A program made the position numbers and the translations under genes. Positions 1 to 5,936 of a stretch of 11,320 bases of DNA are shown piece by piece (within the stretch, counting starts at the first letter, position 1; the number at the start of each line of letters is the position of its first letter). The notes under the pieces are model-generated. The model was given only the letters and a program-made list of their open reading frames with translations. It did not search any database and was not told the origin of the DNA. Location of the stretch: assembly GCA_030917985.1 (NCBI GenBank), contig JAUPTR010000336.1, positions 1-11,320 of the forward strand, in the 5' to 3' direction. The stretch is from Pseudomonadota bacterium. Its GTDB lineage: Bacteria > Pseudomonadota > Gammaproteobacteria > Burkholderiales > SCOH01.

Positions 1-90
1 GGTGGCAACGGCATTGCCCCCCACCAGGCAGGCGCTCAGTGCCAGCAGCAAACCGGCGGCAATACCGAATTTCTTGATTCTTACACTCAT
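1..90 (-). CDS. N-terminus of an exported protein (partial)
   Basis: Only the first 30 codons are present; the gene runs off the left edge. The ATG is at 88-90. The peptide has a typical signal sequence: a basic start (MSVRIKK), a hydrophobic core of about 15 residues, then small residues ending in NAVA. That fits signal peptidase I cleavage after AVA. LSAC at residues 18-21 also fits a lipobox, so a lipoprotein is possible. The gene starts 27 nt after the ubiI stop on the same strand and is probably co-transcribed with it. The upstream ribosome binding site is weak (GAAAG). A DsbC-type periplasmic disulfide isomerase is one candidate, because I recall such genes beside ubiquinone hydroxylase genes in some betaproteobacteria, but nothing in these 30 residues proves it, so no symbol is given. 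Confidence 0.75.
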   Translation of the reverse strand, partial: MSVRIKKFGIAAGLLLALSACLVGGNAVAT

Positions 91-117
91 GGTTTTCTTT
101 CAGGTGGAAAAACCGGT

Positions 118-1290
118 TCAGGTCAACGCATGCCGAACCAGCAGGTTTTTAAGCGGCGTCAGGCGGTCGGTCAGGCCCAGGCCCAAATTGCGCAACCCGG
201 CCAGCAGCGGGTTGCGGTTGTTAAACAGTTTCTGCAGGCTGTCGCACACCAGCTGCATCATCAGCACATCTTCCTTGCGGCCGCGCTCATAGCGGCGCAG
301 CAGCATATAGTTGCCCGGATCGGTCTGCGCATCGGCTTCACGCAGCAATTGCGCCAGCAGGCGCGCATCCTGAAAACCGAGATTCACGCCCTGCCCTGCC
401 AGCGGGTGAACGTTGTGTGCGGCATCGCCAATCAGCGCCAGGCGCGGCTTGACGGTTTGCGGCAGGCGCAGCAGGCGCAGCGGGAAAGCCGCCGCCGGGG
501 TAATCAAGCTTAGTTGCCCGAGCGTGTTATCGCCAGCGATAGCCACCCGTTCACACAAGGCTGCCGGGGATAACTGCACCAGTGCATCGGCTTTTTCGTC
601 GAATGTTGACCACACCATCGACATGCGATTGCCCGGCAGCGGCAACCAGGCGAGGATGCCATCCTCGAAAAACCATTGCCGCGCCACACCGCGATGCGGT
701 TTTTCGCAGGCAAAATTGGCCACCACGCCCTTTTGCAGATACGGATCGGGATTGGCGGCGATGCCCGCCTGCGTGCGCACCCAGCTATTCGCGCCGTCGG
801 CACCAATCAGCAGTTTTGCCTGCAGGCTGCGGCCATCTTCCAGTTGCAGCGTGGCCAGCTCGTCGTCCCAATGCAACGTTGTCGGGCGGCAGGGGGTGAT
901 CACCGTCACGTTCGGGCACTCGGCCAGACCTTGCCACAAGGCATCCTGCAGCAGTCGGTTTTCAAGGATGGTGGTCAGCTCATGGCCGCCAACATCCGCT
1001 GCCGAAAACTGCAGGCCATGCCCCTTGCGGTCGCCGTGAATCGACATTTCGTGCACTGCCGCCAGCCGCTTTGGCGGCATGCGCTGCCAGGCGCCGATAT
1101 CGCGCAGAAACTGCTTGTTGCCGGGGCTGATGGCGTAAACGCGCGCATCCCAGCTTTCGTCCTGCGGCAAGGGTGCCGGTGCGCGGCCTTCCAGCAGCGC
1201 CACCGAGTAGCGACTATTGGCCAGCGCCAGCGCCATGCTGGCGCCCACCAGCCCGCCGCCCACAATCACGATATCGAATTGTTCAGTCAT
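118..1290 (-). CDS. ubiI: UbiI-type FAD-dependent ubiquinone biosynthesis hydroxylase
   Basis: This 390-residue flavoprotein monooxygenase belongs to the UbiH/UbiF/UbiI family, which hydroxylates the aromatic ring of ubiquinone precursors. It has the N-terminal dinucleotide-binding GGGLVG (residues 11-16), the mid-protein DG motif in IGADGANSWVR (162-172) and the C-terminal FAD motif IGDAAHNVHPLAGQG (287-301). UbiI (C5 hydroxylase) is favoured over UbiF by GVARQWFFEDGILAWLPL and by LLRRYERGRK near residues 330-339, which closely resemble E. coli UbiI, and by its place third after pepP and ubiH. Betaproteobacterial enzymes can vary in regioselectivity, so the exact carbon is inferred. I chose the ATG at 1288-1290, 13 nt after the ubiH stop. 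A TTG at 1315-1317 would add nine residues and overlap ubiH. The length fits the family. Confidence 0.88.
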   Translation of the reverse strand: MTEQFDIVIVGGGLVGASMALALANSRYSVALLEGRAPAPLPQDESWDARVYAISPGNKQFLRDIGAWQRMPPKRLAAVHEMSIHGDRKGHGLQFSAADVGGHELTTILENRLLQDALWQGLAECPNVTVITPCRPTTLHWDDELATLQLEDGRSLQAKLLIGADGANSWVRTQAGIAANPDPYLQKGVVANFACEKPHRGVARQWFFEDGILAWLPLPGNRMSMVWSTFDEKADALVQLSPAALCERVAIAGDNTLGQLSLITPAAAFPLRLLRLPQTVKPRLALIGDAAHNVHPLAGQGVNLGFQDARLLAQLLREADAQTDPGNYMLLRRYERGRKEDVLMMQLVCDSLQKLFNNRNPLLAGLRNLGLGLTDRLTPLKNLLVRHALT

Positions 1291-1303
1291 GGCTTTATCT
1301 TGA

Positions 1304-2461
1304 TTATTTCGTGCCAAAAATCATGCGATTGGTAAAAAAGCGCCGCACGCCCGGCAGCAGATCCAGCGCCAGCAGCCCCACGCTACGCGTGAGTTGCAGC
1401 CAGGTCGGGTGCTCGTCAAACACCTGGATCAGCAAATCGGTAAAGCCTACCGTCAGGTTGGCATCCAGCCGCCGCCGCTGGCTGAATTGCTGCAGCATCG
1501 CAGCGTCGCCAATGCGCGGGCGCGGCGTGGTCAAAATCAGCTTGGCCAGATCCAGCGCATCGCGCAGCCCCAGATTGAAGCCCTGCCCCGCCACCGGGTG
1601 CAGCGCCTGCGCCGCGTTGCCGATCAGCGCCACGCGCTGCGCCACGTTATTGTTGAGCTGGCGCAGATACAGCGGGAAAGCGCTACGCGGGCCGACCTTG
1701 ACCAGTTTGCCGGCACGGTCGCCAAACGCCTGCTGCAGCTGCTGCAGGAAAGTCGCGTCATCCCACGCCAGCACCGTCGGCGCGTTTGCTTCGGTTTGCG
1801 TCCACACCAGCGCAAAACCTTCGCCACGCGGCAGCATGGCAATCGGGCCGGACTGGCTGAAACGCTCGTAAGCCACGCCGCCATTGGGTTTATCGGCAAA
1901 CACATCGGCAATCACCGCTTGTTGCTGATAAGCGCGGCTGTAGCGCTTGATCTGCGGCAGCATCTCCACGCTGCGGCCACCATCGGCCAGCACCAGCAGT
2001 TGCGCGGTGGTCATTTTACTGGCGCCGTTCACGTCCACCTTGGCCACGGCATAGTGTGCCAGCGTTTTCACTTGCTGCAGTTGTGCGCCGGTCAGGTAAT
2101 CGACATCGCTGGTCAGCAAGGCCTGATGCAGCGCCGCGTGTAAATCGCCGAAATTCACCACATAACCCAGCGCCGGCAACTGCATTTCTTCGTGGCTGAG
2201 TTTCACCCGGCCCAGCGCGCCCTGCTGCGACACATGCACGGTTTCAATCGGCGTGCGCTGCGCCACGTGTTGCCACACGCCCAGTTGCATCAATTCGTCA
2301 CAACTGCCCCACGACAAAGCCAGCGCCCGCGGATCGTCGCCCGGCACACTGGCACGGGCTTCCACCAGCGCCACGTCCAGCCCCTGGCCTTGCAGCTTTA
2401 ACGCCAGCGCCGCGCCCACCGGGCCGCCGCCGACAATCAACACATCGTAATGATCGCGCAT
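1304..2461 (-). CDS. ubiH: UbiH-type 2-octaprenyl-6-methoxyphenol hydroxylase
   Basis: This 385-residue FAD monooxygenase of ubiquinone biosynthesis is assigned to ring C1 hydroxylation. The N-terminal FAD motif is GGGPVG (residues 11-16). ADGGRS (159-164) is the DG motif. The C-terminal motif reads LIGNAAQALHPVAGQGFNLG (279-298). The GNAAQ form, in place of the usual GDAAH, is as I recall it in E. coli UbiH, and so is the DPRALALSWGSCDELMQLGVW-like stretch near residues 43-63. The ATG at 2459-2461 overlaps the pepP stop by one base (TGATG), which suggests translational coupling. The TTG just before it is a weaker start. It lies between pepP and ubiI, the same order as in enterobacteria. Activity needs the soluble Ubi complex, whose other genes are not here. 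Confidence 0.9.
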   Translation of the reverse strand: MRDHYDVLIVGGGPVGAALALKLQGQGLDVALVEARASVPGDDPRALALSWGSCDELMQLGVWQHVAQRTPIETVHVSQQGALGRVKLSHEEMQLPALGYVVNFGDLHAALHQALLTSDVDYLTGAQLQQVKTLAHYAVAKVDVNGASKMTTAQLLVLADGGRSVEMLPQIKRYSRAYQQQAVIADVFADKPNGGVAYERFSQSGPIAMLPRGEGFALVWTQTEANAPTVLAWDDATFLQQLQQAFGDRAGKLVKVGPRSAFPLYLRQLNNNVAQRVALIGNAAQALHPVAGQGFNLGLRDALDLAKLILTTPRPRIGDAAMLQQFSQRRRLDANLTVGFTDLLIQVFDEHPTWLQLTRSVGLLALDLLPGVRRFFTNRMIFGTK

Positions 2462-3765
2462 CAACCCTGCCCCGCCATCACCGCTTCAATCTCCGCCACG
2501 GTTTTCGGCGTGCCGGCAGTGAGAACCTCGTTGCCGCCGGCCACAATCGCCACATCGTCTTCAATACGAATGCCGATATTGGCCAGCGCTGGCGGCACAT
2601 TGTCGGCCGGGCGCAGATACAGCCCCGGCTCCACCGTCAGCACCATGCCCGGCTGCAGCTCGCGCCATTGGCCGTTGAGCTTGTAATCGCCAACGTCGTG
2701 CACATCCATGCCCAGCCAGTGGCCGGTGCGGTGCATGTAAAACTGCTTGTAACTTTCGCTTTCGATCACGCTGTCCACGCTGCCTTGCAGCAGCTTCAGG
2801 TCGAGCATGCCCTGCACCAGCACTTTCAGCGCCGCGTCGTGCGGCATGTTCCAGGTGTTGCCGGGTTTGGCGGCGTTTATCGCCGCGTATTGCGCTGCCA
2901 GCACGATTTCGTAAACGTCTTTCTGTGCTGCGCTGAACTTACCGTTGACCGGAAAGGTGCGGGTGATATCCGCCGCGTAGCCATGCAGCTCGCAGCCGGC
3001 ATCGATCAGCAGCAGGTCGCCATCGCGCAGCTCGGCGTTGTTTTCCACATAATGCAGCACGCAGGCATTGGCGCCACCGGCAACAATGCTGGTGTAGGCG
3101 GGAAAGCGACTGCCGTTGCGGTAGAACTCGTGGATCAGCTCCGCTTCCACCTGATATTCAAACTGCCCCGGCCGGGTAAAAGACATCGCCCGCGCATGCG
3201 CATCGCGCGAAATCTGCCCGGCGCGGCGCATCGTCGCCAGCTCGCTTTCGTCCTTGAACAAGCGCATTTCGTGCACCAGCGAGCGCAGATCGAGGATTTC
3301 TTTCGGCGCTTGCACGCCAGTGCGGGCGCGGCTGCGCACTTCGTTGAGCCAGCCGATCAGGCGGCTATCCCAGGCCGGATCAGCGCCGAGCGTGGCATAC
3401 AGCTTCGGCTGGTTTTCCAGCAGCGACGGCATCATCTTGTCCAGCTCGTCGATCGGATATGCCTCGTCAAAACCGAACTGCTCGCGCGCCGCATCCGGGC
3501 CATAACGGAAACCATCCCAAATCTCGCGCTCAACGTCTTTATTGCGGCAAAACAGCAAGCTACGGCGCAAATCGCCGGCAAACAACACCAGCACCGCCTC
3601 TGGCTCACCAAAGCCGCTCAGATAAAAAAAACTGCTGTCAAAACGATAAGGAAACTGCGTATCGGCGTTGCGCGCCAGCTCCGGCGAAGTCGGCAACACC
3701 GCAATGCCCTCCCCCATCAATCCGGCAAGACGGGCGCGGCGGGTGATCTGCATGGCTAGGGACAT
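2461..3765 (-). CDS. pepP: Xaa-Pro aminopeptidase P (M24B)
   Basis: This 434-residue cytoplasmic aminopeptidase removes N-terminal residues that precede proline. An N-terminal creatinase-like domain (about 1-165) is followed by a pita-bread catalytic domain. All five metal ligands can be placed: D255 (LLIDAGCE), D266 (YAADITR), H349 (MHRTGHWLGMDVHDVG), E379 (LTVEPG) and E402 (IRIEDDVAI). H345 and H356 are also conserved active-site histidines. The length matches E. coli PepP at about 440 residues. The ATG at 3763-3765 starts MSLAMQITRR. A second ATG four codons on (3751-3753) is possible, since neither has a strong ribosome binding site. It is the first gene of the pepP-ubiH-ubiI unit, with a TATAAT box about 30 nt upstream. 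The link between PepP and quinone synthesis is unexplained although the order is widely conserved. Confidence 0.95.
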   Translation of the reverse strand: MSLAMQITRRARLAGLMGEGIAVLPTSPELARNADTQFPYRFDSSFFYLSGFGEPEAVLVLFAGDLRRSLLFCRNKDVEREIWDGFRYGPDAAREQFGFDEAYPIDELDKMMPSLLENQPKLYATLGADPAWDSRLIGWLNEVRSRARTGVQAPKEILDLRSLVHEMRLFKDESELATMRRAGQISRDAHARAMSFTRPGQFEYQVEAELIHEFYRNGSRFPAYTSIVAGGANACVLHYVENNAELRDGDLLLIDAGCELHGYAADITRTFPVNGKFSAAQKDVYEIVLAAQYAAINAAKPGNTWNMPHDAALKVLVQGMLDLKLLQGSVDSVIESESYKQFYMHRTGHWLGMDVHDVGDYKLNGQWRELQPGMVLTVEPGLYLRPADNVPPALANIGIRIEDDVAIVAGGNEVLTAGTPKTVAEIEAVMAGQG

Positions 3766-3789
3766 GATCAGGCTTCAGCAAATGGCAAT

Positions 3790-3813
3790 CCCGCCATTAT
3801 AAGGGATGGCGGG
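3790..3813. repeat. Inverted repeat over the pepP -10 box
   Basis: The arms CCCGCCAT (3790-3797) and ATGGCGGG (3806-3813) are perfect reverse complements separated by 8 nt. The dyad is centred on the putative pepP -10 box, so it could be an operator. In a minus-strand transcript starting near 3789 it would mostly lie upstream of the RNA, so a DNA-level role is likelier than an RNA hairpin. No binding protein is known to me. Confidence 0.6.
3796..3801 (-). promoter_or_regulatory. Putative -10 box of the pepP operon
   Basis: The minus strand reads TATAAT here, a perfect sigma-70 -10 hexamer. It would put a transcription start near 3789 and leave a leader of about 24 nt before the pepP ATG. No good -35 hexamer lies 16-18 nt upstream, so the promoter may depend on an activator or be weak. 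The box sits inside an 8-bp inverted repeat, entered separately. Confidence 0.5.
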
Positions 3814-4031
3814 GGCTTGGGCGGCATTGCTGCATGCCTGGCCGATATGGAGACTGTGTTTGCGGCAGGCTGAGTGCCGGGTTACGGTAACCACTGCGAA
3901 GCTGCGGATACGGAATTTCCGCAACGTAGAGCTTCAAGCTTCAAGCCGCTCTGGTACTGGCCTGCAGGCCGGCTTGCAAGCCAATAGCAGAGCGGGCTGC
4001 AGCGCGATGCCTGAAACCGGGTGGTGTTGCA
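3814..4031. other. Non-coding spacer between dtd and pepP
   Basis: No convincing gene is seen between the dtd stop and the pepP promoter region; the open frames crossing it have no ribosome binding site or recognisable product. It is rich in small dyads: GGTTAC-G-GTAACC (3880-3892), TGCGGA/TCCGCA (3903-3908 and 3918-3923), and repeat copy 1 (3931-4010). The first two are short enough to be chance, but could be protein-binding sites. Confidence 0.6.
3931..4010. repeat. Intergenic repeat, copy 1 (after dtd)
   Basis: This 80-bp segment aligns without gaps to 5341-5420; I count 59 of 80 identical positions by eye. Its core is an imperfect hairpin with arms 3956-3967 (ACTGGCCTGCAG) and 3974-3985 (TTGCAAGCCAAT) around the loop GCCGGC. 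There are two mismatches and one possible G-U pair. It starts 22 nt after the dtd stop codon on the minus strand. No T-run follows on either strand, so it is not a classical terminator. It may belong to a dispersed REP-like family, but only two copies are visible here. The left part also carries a 7-nt tandem repeat (GCTTCAA twice, 3931-3944). Confidence 0.65.
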
Positions 4032-4484
4032 CTATTCCGGAGCCTTTGAATCCAGCCAGATGCTTACCGGGCCATCGTTGACCAGGCTGACTTTCATGTC
4101 GGCACCAAAAATGCCCTGCTGCACCGGCTTGCCGAGTGTGGTGGTGAGTGCTTCGAGGAAGGCGTGGTACATCGGCTGGGCAAAATCCGGGCGGGCGGCG
4201 CGGCTGTAGCTGGGGCGGGTGCCTTTTTTGGTGCTGGCGTGCAGCGTGAACTGGCTGATGGCAAGGATCTGGCCGCCGGTATCCTGCACCGAACGGTTCA
4301 TCTGCCCGGCTTCGTCGCTGAATATACGCAGCGCAACAATCTTGCGGCACAGCCAGTCGATATCAGCCGGCGTATCCGCAGCTTCGATACCCACCAGCGC
4401 CAGCAGGCCGGCATCAATCTGGCCGACAATCGCACCGTCAACCCTGACAGCAGCTTCGCTCACCCTTTGCAGCAACACGCGCAT
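4032..4484 (-). CDS. dtd: D-aminoacyl-tRNA deacylase
   Basis: This 150-residue homodimeric enzyme cleaves D-amino acids (and glycine mischarged on tRNA-Ala) from tRNA, a chiral proofreading step in the cytoplasm. It begins MRVLLQRVSEAAVRVDG, typical of the family. The active-site segment SQFTLHA is at residues 77-83. The Gly-cisPro motif is in NDGPVSIW (136-143); Ser replaces the more usual Thr after GPV. Both halves needed for the composite dimer active site are present. The length is close to the usual 145-150. The ATG at 4482-4484 lies 3 nt after the yaaA stop, so the gene is probably translated from a yaaA-dtd transcript. Repeat copy 1 lies just downstream. Confidence 0.97.
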   Translation of the reverse strand: MRVLLQRVSEAAVRVDGAIVGQIDAGLLALVGIEAADTPADIDWLCRKIVALRIFSDEAGQMNRSVQDTGGQILAISQFTLHASTKKGTRPSYSRAARPDFAQPMYHAFLEALTTTLGKPVQQGIFGADMKVSLVNDGPVSIWLDSKAPE

Positions 4485-4487
4485 GCT

Positions 4488-5270
4488 TCAGGCCTCGCGG
4501 TGATCGCGGCGGAACACAAGCTTGCAGCCTTCCGATGCGCCAGATTCAAAACGATAGCCATCCAGATCAAAATCCTTGAGGCCATCCACCGATTCGACGC
4601 GGTTCTGGATCACGAAGCGCGCCATCAGGCCGCGTGCACGTTTGGCATAGAAGCTGACAATCTTGTACGGGCCATTGCCCTTGCGATCCTGGAATACACA
4701 ATCGATTTGCGGTGCGGCGAGTTTTTTCGGCCGTACCGATTTGAAATATTCTTCCGAGGCCAGATTCAGCAACAGCGGCTTGTCCTGCTTTGCCAGCTCG
4801 GCATTCAGCGCATCGGTGATGATGTCGCCCCAGAAGGCGTACAGATCCTTGCCACGCGGGTTGGCCAGCTTTGTGCCCATTTCCAGCCGGTACGGCAGCA
4901 TCAGATCCAGCGGCCGCAGCAGGCCATACAGCCCGGAGAGGATGCGCAGATGGTGCTGTGCGTAATCCAGCTCTGCAGCGCTGAAACTGGCCGCATTCAT
5001 GCCTTCATAGACATCGCCCATGAATGCCAGCAGCGCCTGTTTGCCTTCCGGCGGCGCGTAGTGACATTGCCAGGATTGATAACGGCCGACGTTCAGCACC
5101 GCCAGTTGATCACTGATATCCATCAGCGCGGCGATGTCCTGCGGGCTTTTTTCGCGTAACAGGTCGATCAGCAATTGCGAGTGGTCGAGAAAATCCGGCC
5201 GGGTAAACGGCACGGCAGCCGGTGCCGGCGCGTAATCGAGGGTTTTGGCGGGAGAAACAAGCAGCAACAT
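4488..5270 (-). CDS. yaaA: Peroxide stress protein YaaA (DUF328/UPF0246)
   Basis: This 260-residue protein of the YaaA family protects against hydrogen peroxide by limiting free intracellular iron; in E. coli it is induced by OxyR, and a DNA-binding role has been proposed. Family motifs are all present: SPAKTLD (6-12), LRILSGLYGLLRPLD (108-122), PYRLEMGT (126-133), NLASEEY (169-175) and SFYAKRARGLMARF (206-219). E. coli YaaA has 258 residues, so it is full length. The ATG at 5268-5270 is followed at once by LLLVSPAKTLD, which fixes the start. The ribosome binding site is weak. It is the first gene of a likely two-gene unit with dtd. I cannot recognise an OxyR site in the short upstream region. 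Confidence 0.97.
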   Translation of the reverse strand: MLLLVSPAKTLDYAPAPAAVPFTRPDFLDHSQLLIDLLREKSPQDIAALMDISDQLAVLNVGRYQSWQCHYAPPEGKQALLAFMGDVYEGMNAASFSAAELDYAQHHLRILSGLYGLLRPLDLMLPYRLEMGTKLANPRGKDLYAFWGDIITDALNAELAKQDKPLLLNLASEEYFKSVRPKKLAAPQIDCVFQDRKGNGPYKIVSFYAKRARGLMARFVIQNRVESVDGLKDFDLDGYRFESGASEGCKLVFRRDHREA

Positions 5271-5300
5271 GAGGCAGATCCGCAGTGAATACAGGCGGCT

Positions 5301-5330
5301 ATTCTAATCGCGGAACCCGCAGCACCCCAA
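5301..5330 (-). promoter_or_regulatory. Possible sigma-70 promoter for yaaA-dtd
   Basis: The minus strand shows TAGAAT (5301-5306) as a -10 candidate and TTGGGG (5325-5330) as a -35 candidate, 18 nt apart. The start would lie about 25 nt before the yaaA ATG. Both hexamers are imperfect, so this is a tentative call; it fits the gap between yaaA and repeat copy 2. Confidence 0.3.
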
Positions 5331-5340
5331 ATCGCGCACG

Positions 5341-5420
5341 GCACCAGGCTGCAAGCGGCGCCGGCACTGGCTTGCAGGCCGGGCTGCAAGCCAGTATCCA
5401 TGCGGGTTTCAGCGTAGTGC
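5341..5420. repeat. Intergenic repeat, copy 2 (before yaaA)
   Basis: This is the partner of 3931-4010, at an ungapped offset of 1410. Here the core hairpin is perfect: ACTGGCTTGCAG (5366-5377) pairs fully with CTGCAAGCCAGT (5384-5395) around a 6-nt loop. The sequence GGCTGCAAGC occurs twice (5347-5356 and 5382-5391). The copy overlaps the last 12 bases of the small gene ending at 5409, and the hairpin begins 13 nt after that stop codon on the minus strand. Both copies therefore sit just 3' of a minus-strand gene. No T-run follows, so an intrinsic terminator is unlikely; RNA 3'-end protection or a REP-like element is possible. Confidence 0.65.
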
Positions 5421-5696
5421 CAGATGACCCCACAGGCTATCGTAAACATGCACCGAGCCGGTTGCGCCACCGGCCAGCAAAGACGTCTGGCGGTGTATCA
5501 CCAGTAGCTTGCCGTCATCGCCAAGCGTGACGGACGACGGCAGGGTTGGATCGGGTGGCGACAAACCGCATCCGGGTAAGCTTGAAACAACAGCAGGATT
5601 TGCCGCTACCGGCGGCGTTGCCCCGGCACGGATTGCCGCCTGTGCCAGATCAAAACCCAGCGCACGGCGCATTTGTTGCTCTTGTGACGTTGCCAT
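5409..5696 (-). CDS. Small hypothetical protein, 95 aa
   Basis: I do not recognise this protein. The start is well supported: ATG at 5694-5696 is preceded by GGGAGGTG with 4 nt between, the strongest ribosome binding site in the window. The first 28 residues look helical and amphipathic (MATSQEQQMRRALGFDLAQA and on). A Pro/Ser-rich linker follows (about 29-54). The C-terminal part (VTLGDDGKLLVIHRQTSLLA, then residues up to HVYDSLWGHLALR) looks like beta strands and ends hydrophobic. There is no signal peptide or clear membrane segment. It is upstream of yaaA on the same strand but separated from it by 138 nt with a repeat and a possible promoter, so it may be a single-gene unit. Confidence 0.7.
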   Translation of the reverse strand: MATSQEQQMRRALGFDLAQAAIRAGATPPVAANPAVVSSLPGCGLSPPDPTLPSSVTLGDDGKLLVIHRQTSLLAGGATGSVHVYDSLWGHLALR

Positions 5697-5700
5697 GTTG

Positions 5701-5708
5701 CACCTCCC
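5701..5708 (-). promoter_or_regulatory. Strong Shine-Dalgarno of the 95-aa gene
   Basis: The minus strand reads GGGAGGTG, then CAAC and ATG (5696). This near-ideal anti-16S match decides the start at 5696 over longer upstream frames and is the main evidence that the small gene is translated. Confidence 0.7.
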
Positions 5709-5925
5709 ATTCAGCATTGCGGGCACATGAGGGTTATCGGCCGCGTTGCCCGATGGCTTGAGCCCGCTGCTGCTTCTGGATACCAAGCAAGCCACATGCC
5801 AATCCGGGCAAGCCAGGCAGGATCGTCGCAACCCATGCCCCGTACAGCCGGCAATGCCATGCCAATGTCAATTTCACCGACACAAAACCGCCACAAATTG
5901 CCGCTAAGGTAGGCGGTTGTTCAAC

Positions 5926-5930
5926 AGGAG
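5926..5930 (+). promoter_or_regulatory. Ribosome binding site of the glycosyltransferase
   Basis: AGGAG lies 6 nt before the ATG at 5937-5939. The good match and spacing confirm this start, which also places the GT4 N-terminal strand (MRVLMLSDVYFPRVNG) at the very beginning of the protein. Confidence 0.7.
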
Positions 5931-5936
5931 CCAACC

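Larger units (their letters stand above)
5697..5936. other. Divergent intergenic region
   Basis: These 240 nt separate the small minus-strand gene from the plus-strand glycosyltransferase and should hold the promoters of both. I see no confident -35/-10 pair. A weak hairpin (CCGC/GCGG) lies near 5901-5916, just before the glycosyltransferase ribosome binding site. A minus-strand GTG frame at 5734-5877 could encode a 47-residue membrane peptide; it is treated as a finding and not called as a gene. Confidence 0.5.

Noticed and set aside
1291..1317. Longer ubiI start at TTG 1315-1317
   Set aside because: It would overlap ubiH by 14 nt and add nine non-conserved residues before the FAD-binding strand; the ATG at 1290 fits family length.
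2668..3759. Long plus-strand open frame opposite pepP (363 codons)
   Set aside because: It is antisense to a clear pepP, rich in Gln/His/Arg/Ala as expected from the reverse of GC-biased codons, with no domain and no ribosome binding site.
3931..4010. Repeat hairpins as Rho-independent terminators
   Set aside because: Neither copy is followed by a T-run on either strand, so the intrinsic terminator model does not fit.
3806..4081. Plus-strand 91-codon frame in the dtd-pepP spacer
   Set aside because: No ribosome binding site, no recognisable domain, and its 3' part runs into dtd antisense; only the repeat-derived portion is of interest.
4164..5159. Long plus-strand open frame opposite dtd and yaaA (331 codons)
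   Set aside because: It spans two confidently identified genes on the other strand and its product resembles no family; it follows from codon bias.
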